A stretch of DNA of 64,000 bases from Zantedeschia hybrid cultivar (GCA_030544215.1 JARZZO010000011.1:44669001-44733000), one strand, 5' to 3'; counted from the stretch's first letter, positions 1 through 11,567 are shown. Notes: a model not told the origin generated them from the letters alone. Translations and numbers: made by a program.

Positions 1-1958
1 CTAATCTTGTGTTCAAACCCTAGCAGCTGCACAACACCATAGAAGGTGGAAAGATCGGATTTTTCTTGAAGGACACTAATAATCTTTGTGTGCTGCACCT
101 TCTAAGCAATTAATGGAACAAGATAGGAGGCCAAGAAGCGGTAGGTTTCGTGGGAGACGATAGGAGTTGTGTAGAGAACTCGATTCGTCAAAGAAGGTAG
201 GTGATGATTACCCAACACAGAAATATTTTGTATTGATACAAAATGTCTCTTGTTTTGATGTTTTCAAAGTTCAAAACAATGTAATCATGCTCTCATATAT
301 ATTTAAAATCTTTTTTATTTTGAGGAAAATCCCATGAACCCCAAAGGAAATGAAGAAAGACCAAGAACTACACGCTTGGGGGTGGCCATCAGCACCAGAC
401 AGCCAGGGAGGTGGCCGTCTGGGCCTAGCCGTCTGATACTCTTTGATGGCCAAACTCCTGTCCGGACTCCTGGCCGTCTGGAGGACCAGGAGGCCAGCAT
501 TCTGGCTGTCTAGAATTAGGTAGCCAGGTTGCTGGCCGTCTGACCATCCTCCAGTCCTAAGTTTTGCCTCGATGTTCAGAGCTTGTTATCTCCCTCATAT
601 GACATCAAAATGACTTGAAATTTTGACTGTGGGCTTCTATGTTTGTCTAGTTGTTGGCCACAAAATTTTATATTTTTAAAATTTTTAATGTTTATTTTAT
701 AATTATATCTCCAACTTATGCAATCTAGTGGTAATATGTCTGCCCAATTTTCCCGGCTGACTTCTGGAAATCTATTCTCCTTCTCTTTGTGTTCATTGAT
801 GTGAAATTTTGAAGAAACATTCCTTCATATGTATAATGGCTCTGTGTAAAACTTGGTAATTTTTAGAATTTATTTATTAGTTTTTTATTAAATTCAGACC
901 TGTCGCATTGTAACCTGTGCAGCTGAAGTAGGATGCTTTGTTGGCTGTTCTGTCCAATTTTCCCCGCCGACTTCCGGGGACCCATTCTCCTTCGTCTGAT
1001 ATTTGTTTGATCTTAAAATTTTATAGGTGTTGGTTTAGCATGTCTACTTTATGCCCATGAAATTTTATATTTTTATGAGGTCATTTTATACATATTTCAT
1101 GACTATCTTTTCAGTATATACAATTTGTCCTGACAACAAATTCTTCTTGACACGCGAATGTTCACTAAATTAACATAAAAATTATATCAAAATTTGTAGA
1201 GACCTTCATCCTACCGTCCTTGATGTCTCTATAAAGTTTGGAACTTTTCTGACTTCGTTTACTACTTATTTCATCCTATTTCGTGAGTGGCTGGAATTTC
1301 ATGTAATTTAAATTCCTAGACTCGAATCTGGGGTTGGGAATAATATCAAATCAGCCCATAAAATTATGAAACTTTGAGATGACCTTTGATATGACCCTTT
1401 AAATCTGTCCATAAAGTTTGGCTATCTTTTGAGATGATTTAATAATTTAAAAAAGTTTGAAAACCCCATAAAAATTCAAGTTTCAGTGTGTTCCTGCATG
1501 TTTGGTGGCCTAATGGTCACCATAGTGGCCTTTAGCATCAGATGGTCACCTCGATGGCCATATGATGTAGCAGACATCAAGCTGTATGGCCACCTGATGC
1601 TCCACCAGATAGCCACATAGATCATCGGCAGCCAGCTAGGTGGCCGTCTGTTCGGTCAGAAGGCCCGCAATCTGGCCGTCTGATCTAGATTTTTGTCTCA
1701 AGTTTCAAAGATTGGTTCCCGCTCGTTTGGCATCCGAATGACTTGAAATTTTGATTGAAGGTCCTTCTAACCTGTCTTGTTTCTAATCACAAAATTTTAT
1801 ATTCTTTTTAATTTATTTAATATTTATTTTGTTATTATTTTGTCAACCTATGCAATCCGATAGTAATATGTTAGCCCAACTTTTCTACTCAATTTGGATC
1901 AGGATTGCTTCGCTGACTTAGAGGTTGTTTAGCTTAGTTTAGCATTTGATTTCAATTT
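1..1958. other. Repeat-derived flank left of element T1, no gene recognised
   Basis: I see no credible coding region. The stretch is AT-rich with a recurrent GGCCGTCTG word (for example 412-420, 472-480, 1642-1650) and recurrent CAAAATTTTATATTTTT-like strings. With the T1 insertion removed it is continuous with 11568 onward. That segment contains a degenerate primer-site-like word at 11843-11854 just after GTAACA, so the flank could be the LTR of an older gypsy element. This identity is inference only. Confidence 0.4.
545..1895. repeat. Diverged direct repeats in the left flank
   Basis: Roughly 545-770 and 1670-1895 are imperfect copies of the same segment. Both run through a TGACTTGAAATTTTGA core, an ACAAAATTTTATATT core and a CAATCNNNNGGTAATATG-like core in the same order. 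A partial third copy (CCAATTTTCCC..CCGACTTCCGG) lies near 953-980. This suggests an old internal duplication, possibly within an LTR. By-eye alignment only. Confidence 0.5.
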
Positions 1959-1963
1959 AGTAG
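1959..1963. repeat. Target-site duplication of T1, left copy (AGTAG)
   Basis: AGTAG directly abuts the TG end of the left LTR and is repeated exactly at 11563-11567 after the CA end of the right LTR. Confidence 0.95.
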
Positions 1964-2560
1964 TGTAACGACCCGCCACCCTATAATCGGGGATCCGATT
2001 ACTAAATGGGTACCGAATCATTAATTTGGAACCAAACCAGGATCTAAGTAAGTCTGGGAAATAAATAATCAACTAAGCTAAACATTCACATCGCATTGAA
2101 GGGAAAAAATGCAGAAATTAAGAATTATTACAATGCGACTCGATACAGCAAATAATTACATACTCCAACAGAAAAGAAATGATTATACATACAGGCCAGA
2201 AATAAAGATAACAACTACGTCGGGGCATACTCCGGAACAACAGCCGACGACGCTCAACACCCAACCGCTCCACCCTCGCTAAGTCTGCCTGGAGCCCTCA
2301 CCTGAAAACCGCAGGGGTGAGTCTCAACGAAAAGACTCAGTAGGGATCCTTCGATCCCCACTGCCCACACACACACCCACAAGTATAAAGTACAGCAGAG
2401 ATATATATATAAACCATGAAAGACAGTGATTTCCACGCCTACATCTCAATACGAATCACATGTATTCGAAGTATAACTATCATGCATAATTCAATTTATC
2501 AGGGAACCCGTAATCATGCGTATCCTCAAAACACGTCAATCACACAACGAAAGTGGGAAA

Positions 2561-2731
2561 CACCGACCCGCTTAGACCAAACAGTAACCCCTCGGATGGC
2601 ACGCTGGCTACCTCGGCGGTTACTCCTTCCCCCAGCAAACACCAACCCGCTGAGACCAAACAGTAACCCCTCGGATAGCACGCTGGCTACTCCGGCCCAA
2701 CTGGCTCAGGTGGTTACTCCTTCCCCCAGCA
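2561..2731. repeat. Tandem duplication inside the T1 LTR
   Basis: Two adjacent units of about 75-90 bp, each containing CAGTAACCCCTCGGATRGCA, CGCTGGCTAC and TTACTCCTTCCCCCAGCA. The second unit has an extra CGGCCCAACTGGCTCAGG stretch. The duplication recurs in the right LTR at about 9727-9897, so it predates this insertion. The related T2 LTR has a single unit. Confidence 0.8.
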
Positions 2732-3087
2732 CGAGTGACACTCCAAAGGTACCACTCCGACACCGGTACAAGCTAGCTAACTCCGGGGTTCACCAGGTGA
2801 CCCTCTCCACTAGGCGTCACCCCGCCACTGCTCCCGTCAGCGCTGTGTCCCTCCGCACCGACACAGGGTGAAGAACGCTACAACTGTCACTCTAGGTCCA
2901 CCGAAACAGAATACACGGCACGGTGCGATCCGGTCACGGAAGAAGTCCACGGTCGCACGACACACAACGCAGTGCCATCCGGTCACGAAGAGTTCATCAT
3001 CATCGAATATACTAAATCATGCGTTTAACCAACTATCTATCAGTATACACACATTTTACTGGCATGGGTTTAGTGTAGTTCTGTCTT

Positions 3088-3448
3088 GAATCGCGTCGCC
3101 CAAGGTCGACGCTATTCAAGCACCCTAGACTGGTTCAAGAAACACCGGCCTCAGAATCTGGCCTAAAAGGCGTCGACACCAGCGGTCGCCTTTTGAAAGG
3201 CGTCGACATCCTCAGACGCCGTTTAGCACAGAAATCCAGAATTTACAGAAACCATTAACCAGGGAATTTCTGCCTTAAAAGGCGTCATGGTTACCCGACG
3301 TTATTCAGAATCGCGTCGTCCACCCATGACGTCTTTTAGTCCCATAATTCCCGAACTGACAGAGCCTTAGTAGGACGATTCCTGCCTAAAAGGCGTCATG
3401 ATGGCCCGACGCCCTTCAAAAAGGCGTCGTCCATGCACGACGTCTTTC
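3088..3448. repeat. Seven 10-10-10 inverted-repeat modules, T1 left LTR
   Basis: Modules at 3088-3117, 3165-3194, 3195-3224, 3277-3306, 3308-3337, 3388-3417 and 3419-3448. Each has a left arm near AAAAGGCGTC or GAATCGCGTC, exactly 10 spacer bases, and a right arm near GACGCCNTTT. Three pairs are directly adjacent or one base apart. The 3088 module extends to 13-bp arms (CTTGAATCGCGTC with GACGCTATTCAAG, one mismatch). The copy in the other LTR is at 10254-10614. Confidence 0.9.
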
Positions 3449-4017
3449 AACCCTATGAACCAGGTCTGTCATGAGCCCGAGGGCTCCCTTTTCAACCCTA
3501 AAAACCCCAAAATCACCCAAAATAGAGGAGAAAGAGGGGCGAATCCAACCATCAGGAAACCACATTCATAGAAATCCCTCAATTTATCAAGAAGAGCTCC
3601 TAAACATGCTTATTCTACCCCCCCCGGAATCATAGATCTAAAACATGCTTAGGAGGAAGAATCATGATTTGAACATAGGATACAATGGGAATCGTCACCC
3701 TACCGGTTACTTGAACTCCTCCGAGCTTCAAGCCGTCCACCCAACTCGCCCCACGCCGCCGCCGGTACCGCCGTGGTCGTCCTTACTCCACCGTGACGTC
3801 GGCCGCCGTCCGGAGAGTAAAATGCCGCAGTGGAAGTGGAGGTGGTAGTGGTTGGAGCTAGGTAGGGGATGGAGTGGAGGGAAGGACGAAGTGGTGGGAG
3901 GAAAAGAGGGAGGAGGAAGGGTCGTCGCCGAAGTCGCCGGAAGGAAGGAGAGAAAGAGAGAGGGAAGAGAAAATGAGGGAAAGAAGGAGGGCTCGCGGGG
4001 TTAACCAGAGACTAGCT

Positions 4018-4304
4018 AAAATGCGTCGAGATGTACGGACGCCTATCAGTTGACATGACGGCCGCTCTGACAGGACTCTGAAACGCGTTGTCCATCCAAG
4101 ACGCCGTTCAGACGACAAGACTGGCGCCGTACACTGACAACCTAGAGTCGCAGTCTGAAAGGCGTCGTGCCTCACGGACGCCGTTCAGACGACATGTCAG
4201 GGCCGTACTCTCGCGGCCCAAAGCCAGCCCACGTGGCACAGGCTAAAACGCGTCTGCATTGCTGGACGCCGTTTAAACCGCGTCGAGCCGGCTCGACGCG
4301 AAAC
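4018..4304. repeat. Five 10-10-10 inverted-repeat modules, T1 left LTR
   Basis: Modules at 4018-4047, 4080-4109, 4157-4186, 4245-4274 and 4275-4304. The 4157 module has the longest arms (GTCTGAAAGGCGTC with GACGCCGTTCAGAC, one mismatch in 14). The 4275 module is a 22-bp perfect palindrome at its core because its spacer GAGCCGGCTC is itself palindromic. In element sense this cluster lies about 80-370 bp from the LTR start, in the likely U3 region. Confidence 0.9.
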
Positions 4305-4385
4305 AACACAGAGTCTCGGTCCCACTGGAGCCTGAACTACAGGGTCCGACTCCGAAAACCGGATCCGAAAGCCTCAGTCCTTACA

Positions 4386-4398
4386 TTCTCCCCCCCTT
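4386..4398 (-). other. T1 polypurine tract
   Basis: Read on the minus strand this is AAGGGGGGGAGAA directly before the 3' LTR. That is the position and composition of the plus-strand DNA primer of an LTR retrotransposon. Confidence 0.9.
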
Positions 4399-4474
4399 AA
4401 AAGAATTTCGCCCCCGAAATTGCCAGCTAGAATTAACCAGGTCAAAACATAGAGATACAAGTTCACAAGATAAC

Positions 4475-5803
4475 TTACGAGAAAAGGTAAGGAAACTGCT
4501 CCCGTATCTCGTCCTCACGCTCCCAGGTTGCCTCGCCCCCGGAGCGGTACTGCCAAATCACCTTGACCAAAGGTACAATCTTGTTCTGAAGGACTTGTTC
4601 CCTGCGATCCTCAATACGAACAGGAAACTCTGGAAAAAATAAGTTCTCAGTAATTTCCAACTCTGAAAAATCCAAGACATGGGATGGATCCTGAACGTAT
4701 TTTCTCAGCAAACAGACATGGAACACATCGTGTACCCCTGCAAGACTGGGCGGCAAGGCCAGCTGATACGCGGTTTCCCCAATCCGAGCAAGAATGGGAA
4801 AATGTCCAATATATCGCGGACTCAGCTTGCCTCACTTCCCGAATCTCATCACACCCTTGGAAGGTGAGATTCGGAGAAACACGTAGTCTCCCACCTCAAA
4901 CTCAAGCGGTCTCCTCCGGATATCAGCATAACTCTTCTACCTGCTCTGAGCTGCGGTCAACCTCTGCCGTACTATCCTGGCAACATCAGTACACTGCTGA
5001 ACTAACTCAGGCCCTGCAACCTGCCTCTCGCCAATCTCGGACCAACACAGAGGAGATCGACACGGTCGCCCGTACAAAGCCTCGTAAGGCGCCATGCCGA
5101 TACTGGAATGATAACTGTTGTTGTAGGCGAACTCCACTGTAGACAAATGCTGCTCCCAAGAACCTCCCCAGTCTAAACAACATGCTCTGAGCATATCCTC
5201 CAGAGTCTGAATGGTCCTCTCCGACTGCCCATCAGTCTCGGGATGGTAGGCCGAACTGAAAGCCAACTGAGTACCCAAGGCATTCTGAAAACTCTTCCAG
5301 AACCTGGAAGTAAACCTCGGATCCCGATCTGATACGATGGACAAAGGTACCCCGTGCAGAGAAATGATCCGATCTACAAACAACTTAGCCAACTTACCGA
5401 CTGACCAGTCCTTCCTAATAGCCAGGAAGTGTGCCGACTTGGTCAGCCGATCAACAACGACCCAGATAGCGTCTCTCCTGCTAGGGGATGTAGGTAATCC
5501 CATCACAAAGTCCATAGTCACGTGATCCCATTTCCATTCCGGAATCGGCAAGGGCTGCAACAATCCCCCAGGTCTCTGATGCTCGGCTTTAACCTGCTGA
5601 CAAGTCATGCATCTAGCCACATACTCAGCCACATCTTTCTTCATACCAGGCCACCAGAAGTGCCTTCTCAAACAATGATACATCTTGGTTGTCCCGGGAT
5701 GCACTGCATATCTAGAACGGTGCGCCTCATCAAGGACACTCTTACGTATGTCCTCTTCGGCCGGAACATAAAGTCTACCTCTGAACCTGACTGAGTCGTC
5801 ATC
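4475..5803 (-). pseudogene. T1 integrase and chromodomain (degraded)
   Basis: This continues the gag-pol frame. The HHCC zinc-binding N-terminus is visible around 5600-5704 (HPGTTKMYHCLRRHF .. CMTCQ). The catalytic core follows, with the acidic residues in MDFVMGLP, VSDRDPRF and YHPETDGQSERT. The C-terminal part (4475-4756) contains VHDVFHVCLLRKYV, ILQNKIVPLVKVIWQ-like and ATWEREDEIREQFP segments, a chromovirus chromodomain-like tail expected to target integration to chromatin. In-frame stops: TAG at 5804-5806, where the gap from RNase H begins, TAG at 4937-4939 and TGA at 4832-4834. The frame is otherwise continuous. T2 carries the same TGA. Confidence 0.92.
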
Positions 5804-7945
5804 CTATAATTCCACCTCTGGTCTCTGGATAATCTGTGGTAACTCAACATCTGCCCTCTGAGCCTTAATCACAGCATGATACACTGCTGGTCTCACGGTC
5901 AAGCTGGCCAACACGGCCCTATCATCTTCACGCGGTACCCGAAAGGAAGATTCCACAACCTGCTCAAATAATTTCCATTCTCGAATCATAAGGTATGACA
6001 TGACCGTTTTCCGACTCAAGGCGTCTGCCACTACATTCGCCTTGCCCGGGTGATAAGAAAGGTCAAAGTCATAATCCTTAATGAACTCCATCCACCTTCG
6101 TTGCCTCAAATTCAAGTCTCTTTGAGTGAACACATACTTCAGGCTCTTGTGATCTGTAAAGACCTGAAATTTCTCACCATACAAGTAATGTCTCCAAATC
6201 TTAAGTGCAAATACTACAGCTGCCAGTTCCAAATCATGGGTAGGATAGTTCTCTTCATGCTTCTTCAGCTGCCGAGAAGCATAAGCCACTACCCTGCCAT
6301 GCTGCATTAGAACTGCGCCCAAACCTCGACGGGACGCGTCTGAGTAAACCACAAATCCACCTGACCCAGATGGAAGCACTAACACTGGGGCCGAAGTGAG
6401 GCGAGTCTTTAACTCAGTGAAACTCCGCTCACATTCCTCGGTCCACACAAAATGAACTCCCTTCCGAGTCAACCTCGATAAGGGGGCCGCTAACGAAGAA
6501 AACCCCTGAACAAACCGCCTGTAATAACCGGCAAGCCCCAAGAAGCTCCTGATCTCAGTCACTGAAGTTGGCCTACTCCAATGCATCACTGCCTCGATCT
6601 TGGCTAGATCCACTGCGATACCCTCGCCAGAAATGACATGCCCAAGGAAGTGCACCTTGCCTAGCCAGAATTCGCACTTGTTGAACTTGGCATAGAGTTG
6701 GTGTTCCCTTAGGACCTGCAACACCACCCGAAGATGAGTGGCGTGCTCTTCCTCAGAAGAAGAATATATCAAAATATCATCGACGAATACCACCACAAAC
6801 TGATCCAGATAGGCCCTAAAGACTCGGTTCATCAAATCCATAAAGGCTGCCGGAGCATTGGTCAAGCCGAAGGGCATAACCAAAAACTCATAATGTCCAT
6901 ACCAAGTCCTAAAAGCCGTCTTACTAACATCAACATCACGGATCCTCATTTGATAATATCCAGATCTCAGGTCAATCTTGGAAAACACCTTCGCAGACTG
7001 CAGCTGATCCATCAAATCATCGATCCTAGGAAGCGGGTATTTGTTCTTAATCGTCACTTGGTTCAGCTGTCTATAATCAATGCACAACCTCAAGGAACCG
7101 TCCTTCTTCCTGACAAATAGGACTGGAGCACCCCACGGAGAAGTACTGGGACGAATGAAACCCTTATCTAGCAACTCCTGCAACTGCGCCTTCAACTCAG
7201 CGAGTTCGACCGGCGCCATCCGGTACGGGGCCTTAGACAAGGGTGCCGTACCCGGTGCAAGCTCAATGGTAAACTCGACCTCTCGCTGAGGAGGAAGGCC
7301 AGGCAACTCCTCGGGAAACACATCTGCAAAGTCACACACTATAGGCACCTCCCAAGGACTGGGACAGTCACAGACATCGGAAACAACAACAGAGGCAAGG
7401 AAGGCCTCACAACCACCAGCAAGCAACCTCCGGGTCTTAAAAGCAGAAATAAGAATACCTCGAGAAGAGAGCCTAATACCTTGGAAGTAGAAGGTTGGGA
7501 TGTCCGGAATAGAGAAACGCACCCTCTTCCTATGGCAGTCCACCTCAGCATAAAAAGCTTCCAACCAATCCATGCCCAGGATGATATCGAAGTCACGGAT
7601 GGCAAGTACAACCAATTGGGCAGGCAACTCATGGCCCTCAATGGTCAAGGGAACGTTCCTCAAACAATTATAAGATAACATGAAATCCCCAGAAGGAACC
7701 TCTACCATCAATCCACCAGATAGCTCATCAACGGGTGCAGAAAGAACATCTATAAACTGCTCATAAATGAAAGAATGCGAAGCACCCGAATCAATCAACA
7801 CATGTGCAGAGTTCCCAAGGACAGAAAGTGTACCTTCCACCAAGTTGGACGCACGAGCCTCCTTCCTGGTGATAGCCAGCACTCTCCCTTGAGTCCTCGG
7901 CTTCTTCTGATCAGCTGGCCCTTGCCTCTGGCCACGCCCCTGCGG
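5804..7945 (-). pseudogene. T1 protease, reverse transcriptase and RNase H
   Basis: A 718-residue open stretch of the polyprotein. The aspartic protease has VLIDSGASHSFI near residue 57. The RT runs through LCIDYRQLNQVT, YPLPRIDDLMDQL, FSKIDLRSGYYQ, MPFGLTNAPAAF and the catalytic FVDDILIYS near residue 392. RNase H begins with VVYSDASRRGLGAVLMQ near residue 537 and includes YASRQLKKHEENYPTHDLE. This part is undisrupted with all visible catalytic motifs, but it lies between nonsense codons at 8075-8077 and 5804-5806, so no full polyprotein can be read. The nearest alternative, a cellular RT, is excluded by the LTR context. Confidence 0.95.
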
Positions 7946-8971
7946 GCAAAACCTCGCCACGTGGCCCTGCTGGCCACAAGTATAGCATCTCCCAGAGAAA
8001 GCAGGACACTGAGTCCCACCATGAGTACCACCACAGTGCTGACAAACTGCTGGAAGCCTCTGAGCTGGCTCCTGCTAGGCACTGGACATCGACTGGCTCT
8101 GCTGATCCTGCCTGGGTCTGCTACTACCACTACTGCCGCCACCGCCTCTGAAGAATCTCCTGAATCGGGAGCCGAGTGACGACGATCCCGATCCGGACGA
8201 AGAGGCTGCTGCCGCTGCCTTACCCCTGCTACGAGCTGGTCCTTGAGCAGTCAGTCCTCTCTCCCGGGCTGACTAATTCAGCTGTGCCTCCACTGCTGCC
8301 GCACTCCTAACTGCTGACGCCAAGTCTGTACAACAGTGAGATGCTACAAAGTTCCTCAGACTGAGCCTCAGCCCATCCACAAACCTCTCAGTACGTCGCT
8401 CCTCATCCCCCGAGATGAAAGGCACAAACCTCCCAAGCGAAACAAACTTCGCCTGGTACTCGAGTACTGTCATACTCCCCTGAGTCAGCTCCATAAATTC
8501 CCTCTCCTTGGCCCTCTGGACATGTCTAGGAAAATACTGCGCATTGAATTCCTTCACAAAAGTCTCCCAAGGAATCTCCCTGAGACTCCTATCCTCATAA
8601 GACAAACTCTTCAAGGAGGTCCACCAATCAAAGGCGCTATCCGTCAACATGAAGGTAGCTAACGGAGTCTTCTCAACTGCTATACAATCCATGGTATCGA
8701 AAGTCTTCTCTATCTCCCTAAGCCAGTAAACGGCCTCATCAGGGTCGGGACGACCGGTGAAGTGAGGTGGCCTCAGCTTCAGGAATCTCTCCAGTGTAGC
8801 TGTAGACCCTCCCCGAACACTGGAACTCTCACTAGGGTCTCGGGTCTGATATCTAGCCATTGTATCCATCATAGCCTCCATGAACTGCTCTACACTCGGC
8901 CTACCGGCCTCAGAACCACTAGGGACATCTCCCCGCTAGCGAATAACTGGCACCCTCTTCCTGGAAGCCAT
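7946..8971 (-). pseudogene. T1 gag (capsid and zinc knuckle), degraded
   Basis: The start is taken at the ATG at 8969-8971 (MASRKRVPVIR), which is in the same frame as pol. The capsid-type segment at 8273-8881 includes LRPPHFTGRPDPDEAVYWLREIEKTFD, WETFVKEFNAQYFP and VASHCCTDL. A CX2CX4HX4C zinc knuckle (CYTCGQQGHVARFC) lies near 7946-7989. Three TAG stops interrupt it, at 8936-8938, 8273-8275 and 8075-8077. The unbroken frame around the stops suggests point nonsense changes, such as CAG to TAG, in a silenced copy. Confidence 0.9.
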
Positions 8972-9115
8972 CTAATCGCCTACAAATACAGAATCGAAAA
9001 GTTCTAGTTAGAAATCCTAAAGCCTATACCACCGTCGTGCATGTACGGGATAATGTAATTATTTGCCGGACTCATGACATTTAACCTAGTTATTCATTTA
9101 TTTGCCAGACCGAAT

Positions 9116-9127
9116 GCTCTGATACCA
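9116..9127 (-). other. T1 primer binding site (tRNA-iMet type)
   Basis: The minus strand reads TGGTATCAGAGC two bases inside the 5' LTR, the usual plant initiator-tRNA-Met primer complement. It is exact. Confidence 0.95.
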
Positions 9128-10253
9128 ACTGTAACGACCCGCCACCTTATAATCGGGGATCCGATTACTAAATGGGTACCGAATCATTAATTTGGAACCA
9201 AACCAGGATCTAAGTAAGTCTGGGAAATAAATAATCAACTGAGCTAAACATTCACATCGCATTGAAGAGAAAAAATGCAGAAATTAAGAGTTATTACAAT
9301 GCGACTCGATACAGCAAATATTTACATACTCCAACAGAAAAGAAATGATTATACATACAGGCCAGAAATAAAGATAACAACTACGTCGGGGCATACCCCG
9401 GAACAACAGCCGACGACGCTCAACACCCAGCCGCTCCACCCTCGCTAAGTCTGCCTGGAGCCCTCACCTGAAAACCGCAGGGATGAGTCTCAACGAAAAG
9501 ACTCAGTAGGGATCCTTCGATCCCCACTGCCCACACACACACCCACAAGTGTAAAGTACAGCAGAGATATATATATAAACCATGAAAGACAGTGATTTCC
9601 ACGCCTACATCTCAATACGAATCACATGTATTCGAAGTATAACTATCATGCATAATTCCATTTATCAGGGAACCCGTAATCATGCGTATCCTCAAAACAC
9701 GTCAATCACACAACGAAAGTGGGAAACACCGACCCGCTTAGACCAAACAGTAACCCCTCGGATGGCACGCTGGCTACCTCGGCGGTTACTCCTTCCCCCA
9801 GCAAACACCAACCCGCTGAGACCAAACAGTAACCCCTCGGATAGCACGCTGGCTACTCCGGCCCAACTGGCTCAGGTGGTTACTCCTTCCCCCAGCACGA
9901 GTGACACTCCAAAGGTACCACTCCGACACCGGTACAAGCTAGCTAACCTCGGGGTTCACCAGGTGACCCTCTCCACTAGGCGTCACCCCGCCACTGCTCC
10001 CGTCAGCGCTGTGTCCCTCCGCACCGACACAGGGTGAAGAACGCTACAACTGTCACTCTAGGTCCATCGAAACAGAATACACGGCACGGTGCGATCCGGT
10101 CACGGAAGAAGTCCACGGTCGCACGACACACAACGCAGTGCCATCCGGTCACGAAGAGTTCATCATCATCGAATATACTAAATCATGCGTTTAACCAACT
10201 ATCTATCAGTGTACACACATTTTACTGGCATGGGTTTAGTGTAGTTATGTCTT

Positions 10254-10614
10254 GAATCGCGTCGCCCAAGGTCGACGCTATTCAAGCACCCTAGACTGGT
10301 TCAAGAAACACTGGCCTCAGAATCTGGCCTAAAAGGCGTCGACACCAGCGGTCGCCTTTTGAAAGGCGTCGACATCCTCAGACGCCGTTTAGCACAGAAA
10401 TCCAGAATTTACAGAAATCATTAACCATGGAATTTCTGCCTTAAAAGGCGTCATGGTTACCCGACGTTATTCAGAATCGCGTCGTCCACCCATGACGTCT
10501 TTTAGTCCCAGAATTTCCGAACTGACAGAGCCTTAGTAGGACGATTCCTGCCTAAAAGGCGTCATGATGGTCCGACGCCCTTCAAAAAGGCGTCGTCCAT
10601 GCACGACGTCTTTC
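10254..10614. repeat. Seven 10-10-10 modules, T1 right LTR
   Basis: Copy of the 3088-3448 cluster at a constant offset of 7166 bp, with unchanged module lengths and only scattered base changes. Confidence 0.9.
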
Positions 10615-11183
10615 AACCCCAGGAACCAGGTCTGTCATGAGCCCGAGGGCTCCCCTTTTCAACCCTAAAAACCCCAAAATCACCCAAAATAGAGGAGAAA
10701 GAGGGGCGAATCCAACCATCAGGAAACCACATTCATAGAAATCCCTCATTTTATCAAGAAGAGCTCCTAAACATGCTTATTCTACCCCCCCGGAATCATA
10801 GATCTAAAACATGCTTAGGAGGAAGAATCATGATTTGAACATAGGATACAATGGGAATCGTCACCCTACCGGTTACTTGAACTCCTCCGAGCTTCAAGCC
10901 GTCCACCCGACTCGCCCCACGCCGCCGCCGGTACCGCCGTGGTCGTCCTTACTCCACCGTGACGTCGGCCGCCGTCCGGAGAGTAAAATGCCGCAGTGGA
11001 AGTAGAGGTGGTAGTGGTTGGAGCTAGGTAGGGGATGGAGTGGAGGGAAGGACGAAGTGGTGGGAGGAAAAGAGGGAGGAGGAAGGGTCGTCGCCGAAGT
11101 CGCCGGAAGGAAGGAGAGAAAGAGAGAGGGAAGAGAAAATGAGGGAAAGAAGGAGGGCTCGCGGGGTTAACCAGAGACTAGCT

Positions 11184-11481
11184 AAAATGCGTCGAGATGT
11201 ACGGACGCCTATCAGTTGACATGACGGCCGCTCTGACAGGACTCTGAAACGCGTTGTCCATCCAAGACGCCGTTCAGACGACAAGACTGGCGCCGTACAC
11301 TGACAACCCAGAGTCGCAGTCTGAAAGGCGTCGTGCCTCACGAACGCCGTTCAGACGACATGTCAGGGCCATACTCCCGCGGCCCAAAGCCAGCCCACGT
11401 GGCACCCACGTGGCACAGGCTAAAACGCGTCTGCATTGCTGGACGCCGTTTAAACCGCGTCGAGCCCGCTCGACGCGAAAC
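11184..11481. repeat. Five 10-10-10 modules, T1 right LTR
   Basis: Copy of the 4018-4304 cluster. The 11-bp G-box duplication falls between the third and fourth modules and leaves the modules themselves intact. Confidence 0.9.
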
Positions 11482-11562
11482 AACACAGAGTCTCGGCCCC
11501 ACTGGAGCCTGAACTACAGGGTCCGACCACGAAAACCGGATCCGAAAGCCTCAGTCCTTACA

Positions 11563-11567
11563 AGTAG
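11563..11567. repeat. Target-site duplication of T1, right copy (AGTAG)
   Basis: Exact repeat of 1959-1963. Confidence 0.95.

Larger units (their letters stand above)
1964..4385 (-). repeat. T1 left LTR (3' LTR in element sense)
   Basis: It starts TGTAACGACC and ends CCTTACA on the plus strand, giving the TG..CA ends of an LTR, and aligns over its full length with 9130-11562. It holds an internal tandem duplication (2561-2731), twelve 10-10-10 inverted-repeat modules in two clusters, and one G-box CACGTG (4230-4235). Open frames inside it (for example 2416-2871) recur in the other LTR only because the DNA does. Confidence 0.95.
1964..11562 (-). mobile_element. T1: full-length Ty3/gypsy chromovirus, Tekay-type
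   Basis: A complete element on the minus strand: two long LTRs (1964-4385 and 9130-11562), primer site 9116-9127, polypurine tract 4386-4398, and gag-protease-RT-RNase H-integrase-chromodomain relics in one frame from 8971 to 4475. A perfect 5-bp TSD (AGTAG) flanks it. The long LTRs, the integrase signature HPGTTKMYHCLRRHFWWPGMKKD and the C-terminal chromodomain-like segment fit the Tekay/Del lineage. The LTRs differ at only a few dozen sites by eye, so the insertion looks recent. Six in-frame stops and no frameshift disable it. Confidence 0.95.
9130..11562 (-). repeat. T1 right LTR (5' LTR in element sense)
   Basis: Full-length match to 1964-4385. It carries the same tandem duplication (about 9727-9897) and the same twelve inverted-repeat modules (10254-10614 and 11184-11481). 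It differs by an 11-bp duplication that creates two G-boxes, CACGTG at 11396-11401 and 11407-11412, where the left LTR has one. Confidence 0.95.

Noticed and set aside
2416..2871. 151-residue open frame repeated at 9582-10037
   Set aside because: It lies inside both T1 LTRs on the strand opposite to the element, is proline/threonine low-complexity text and is explained by LTR duplication.
3088..3448. CRISPR-like array from regularly repeated GGCGTC and GACGCC words
   Set aside because: The repeats are inverted pairs with fixed 10-nt spacing inside plant retrotransposon LTRs, with no cas genes, and the spacing between modules is irregular.
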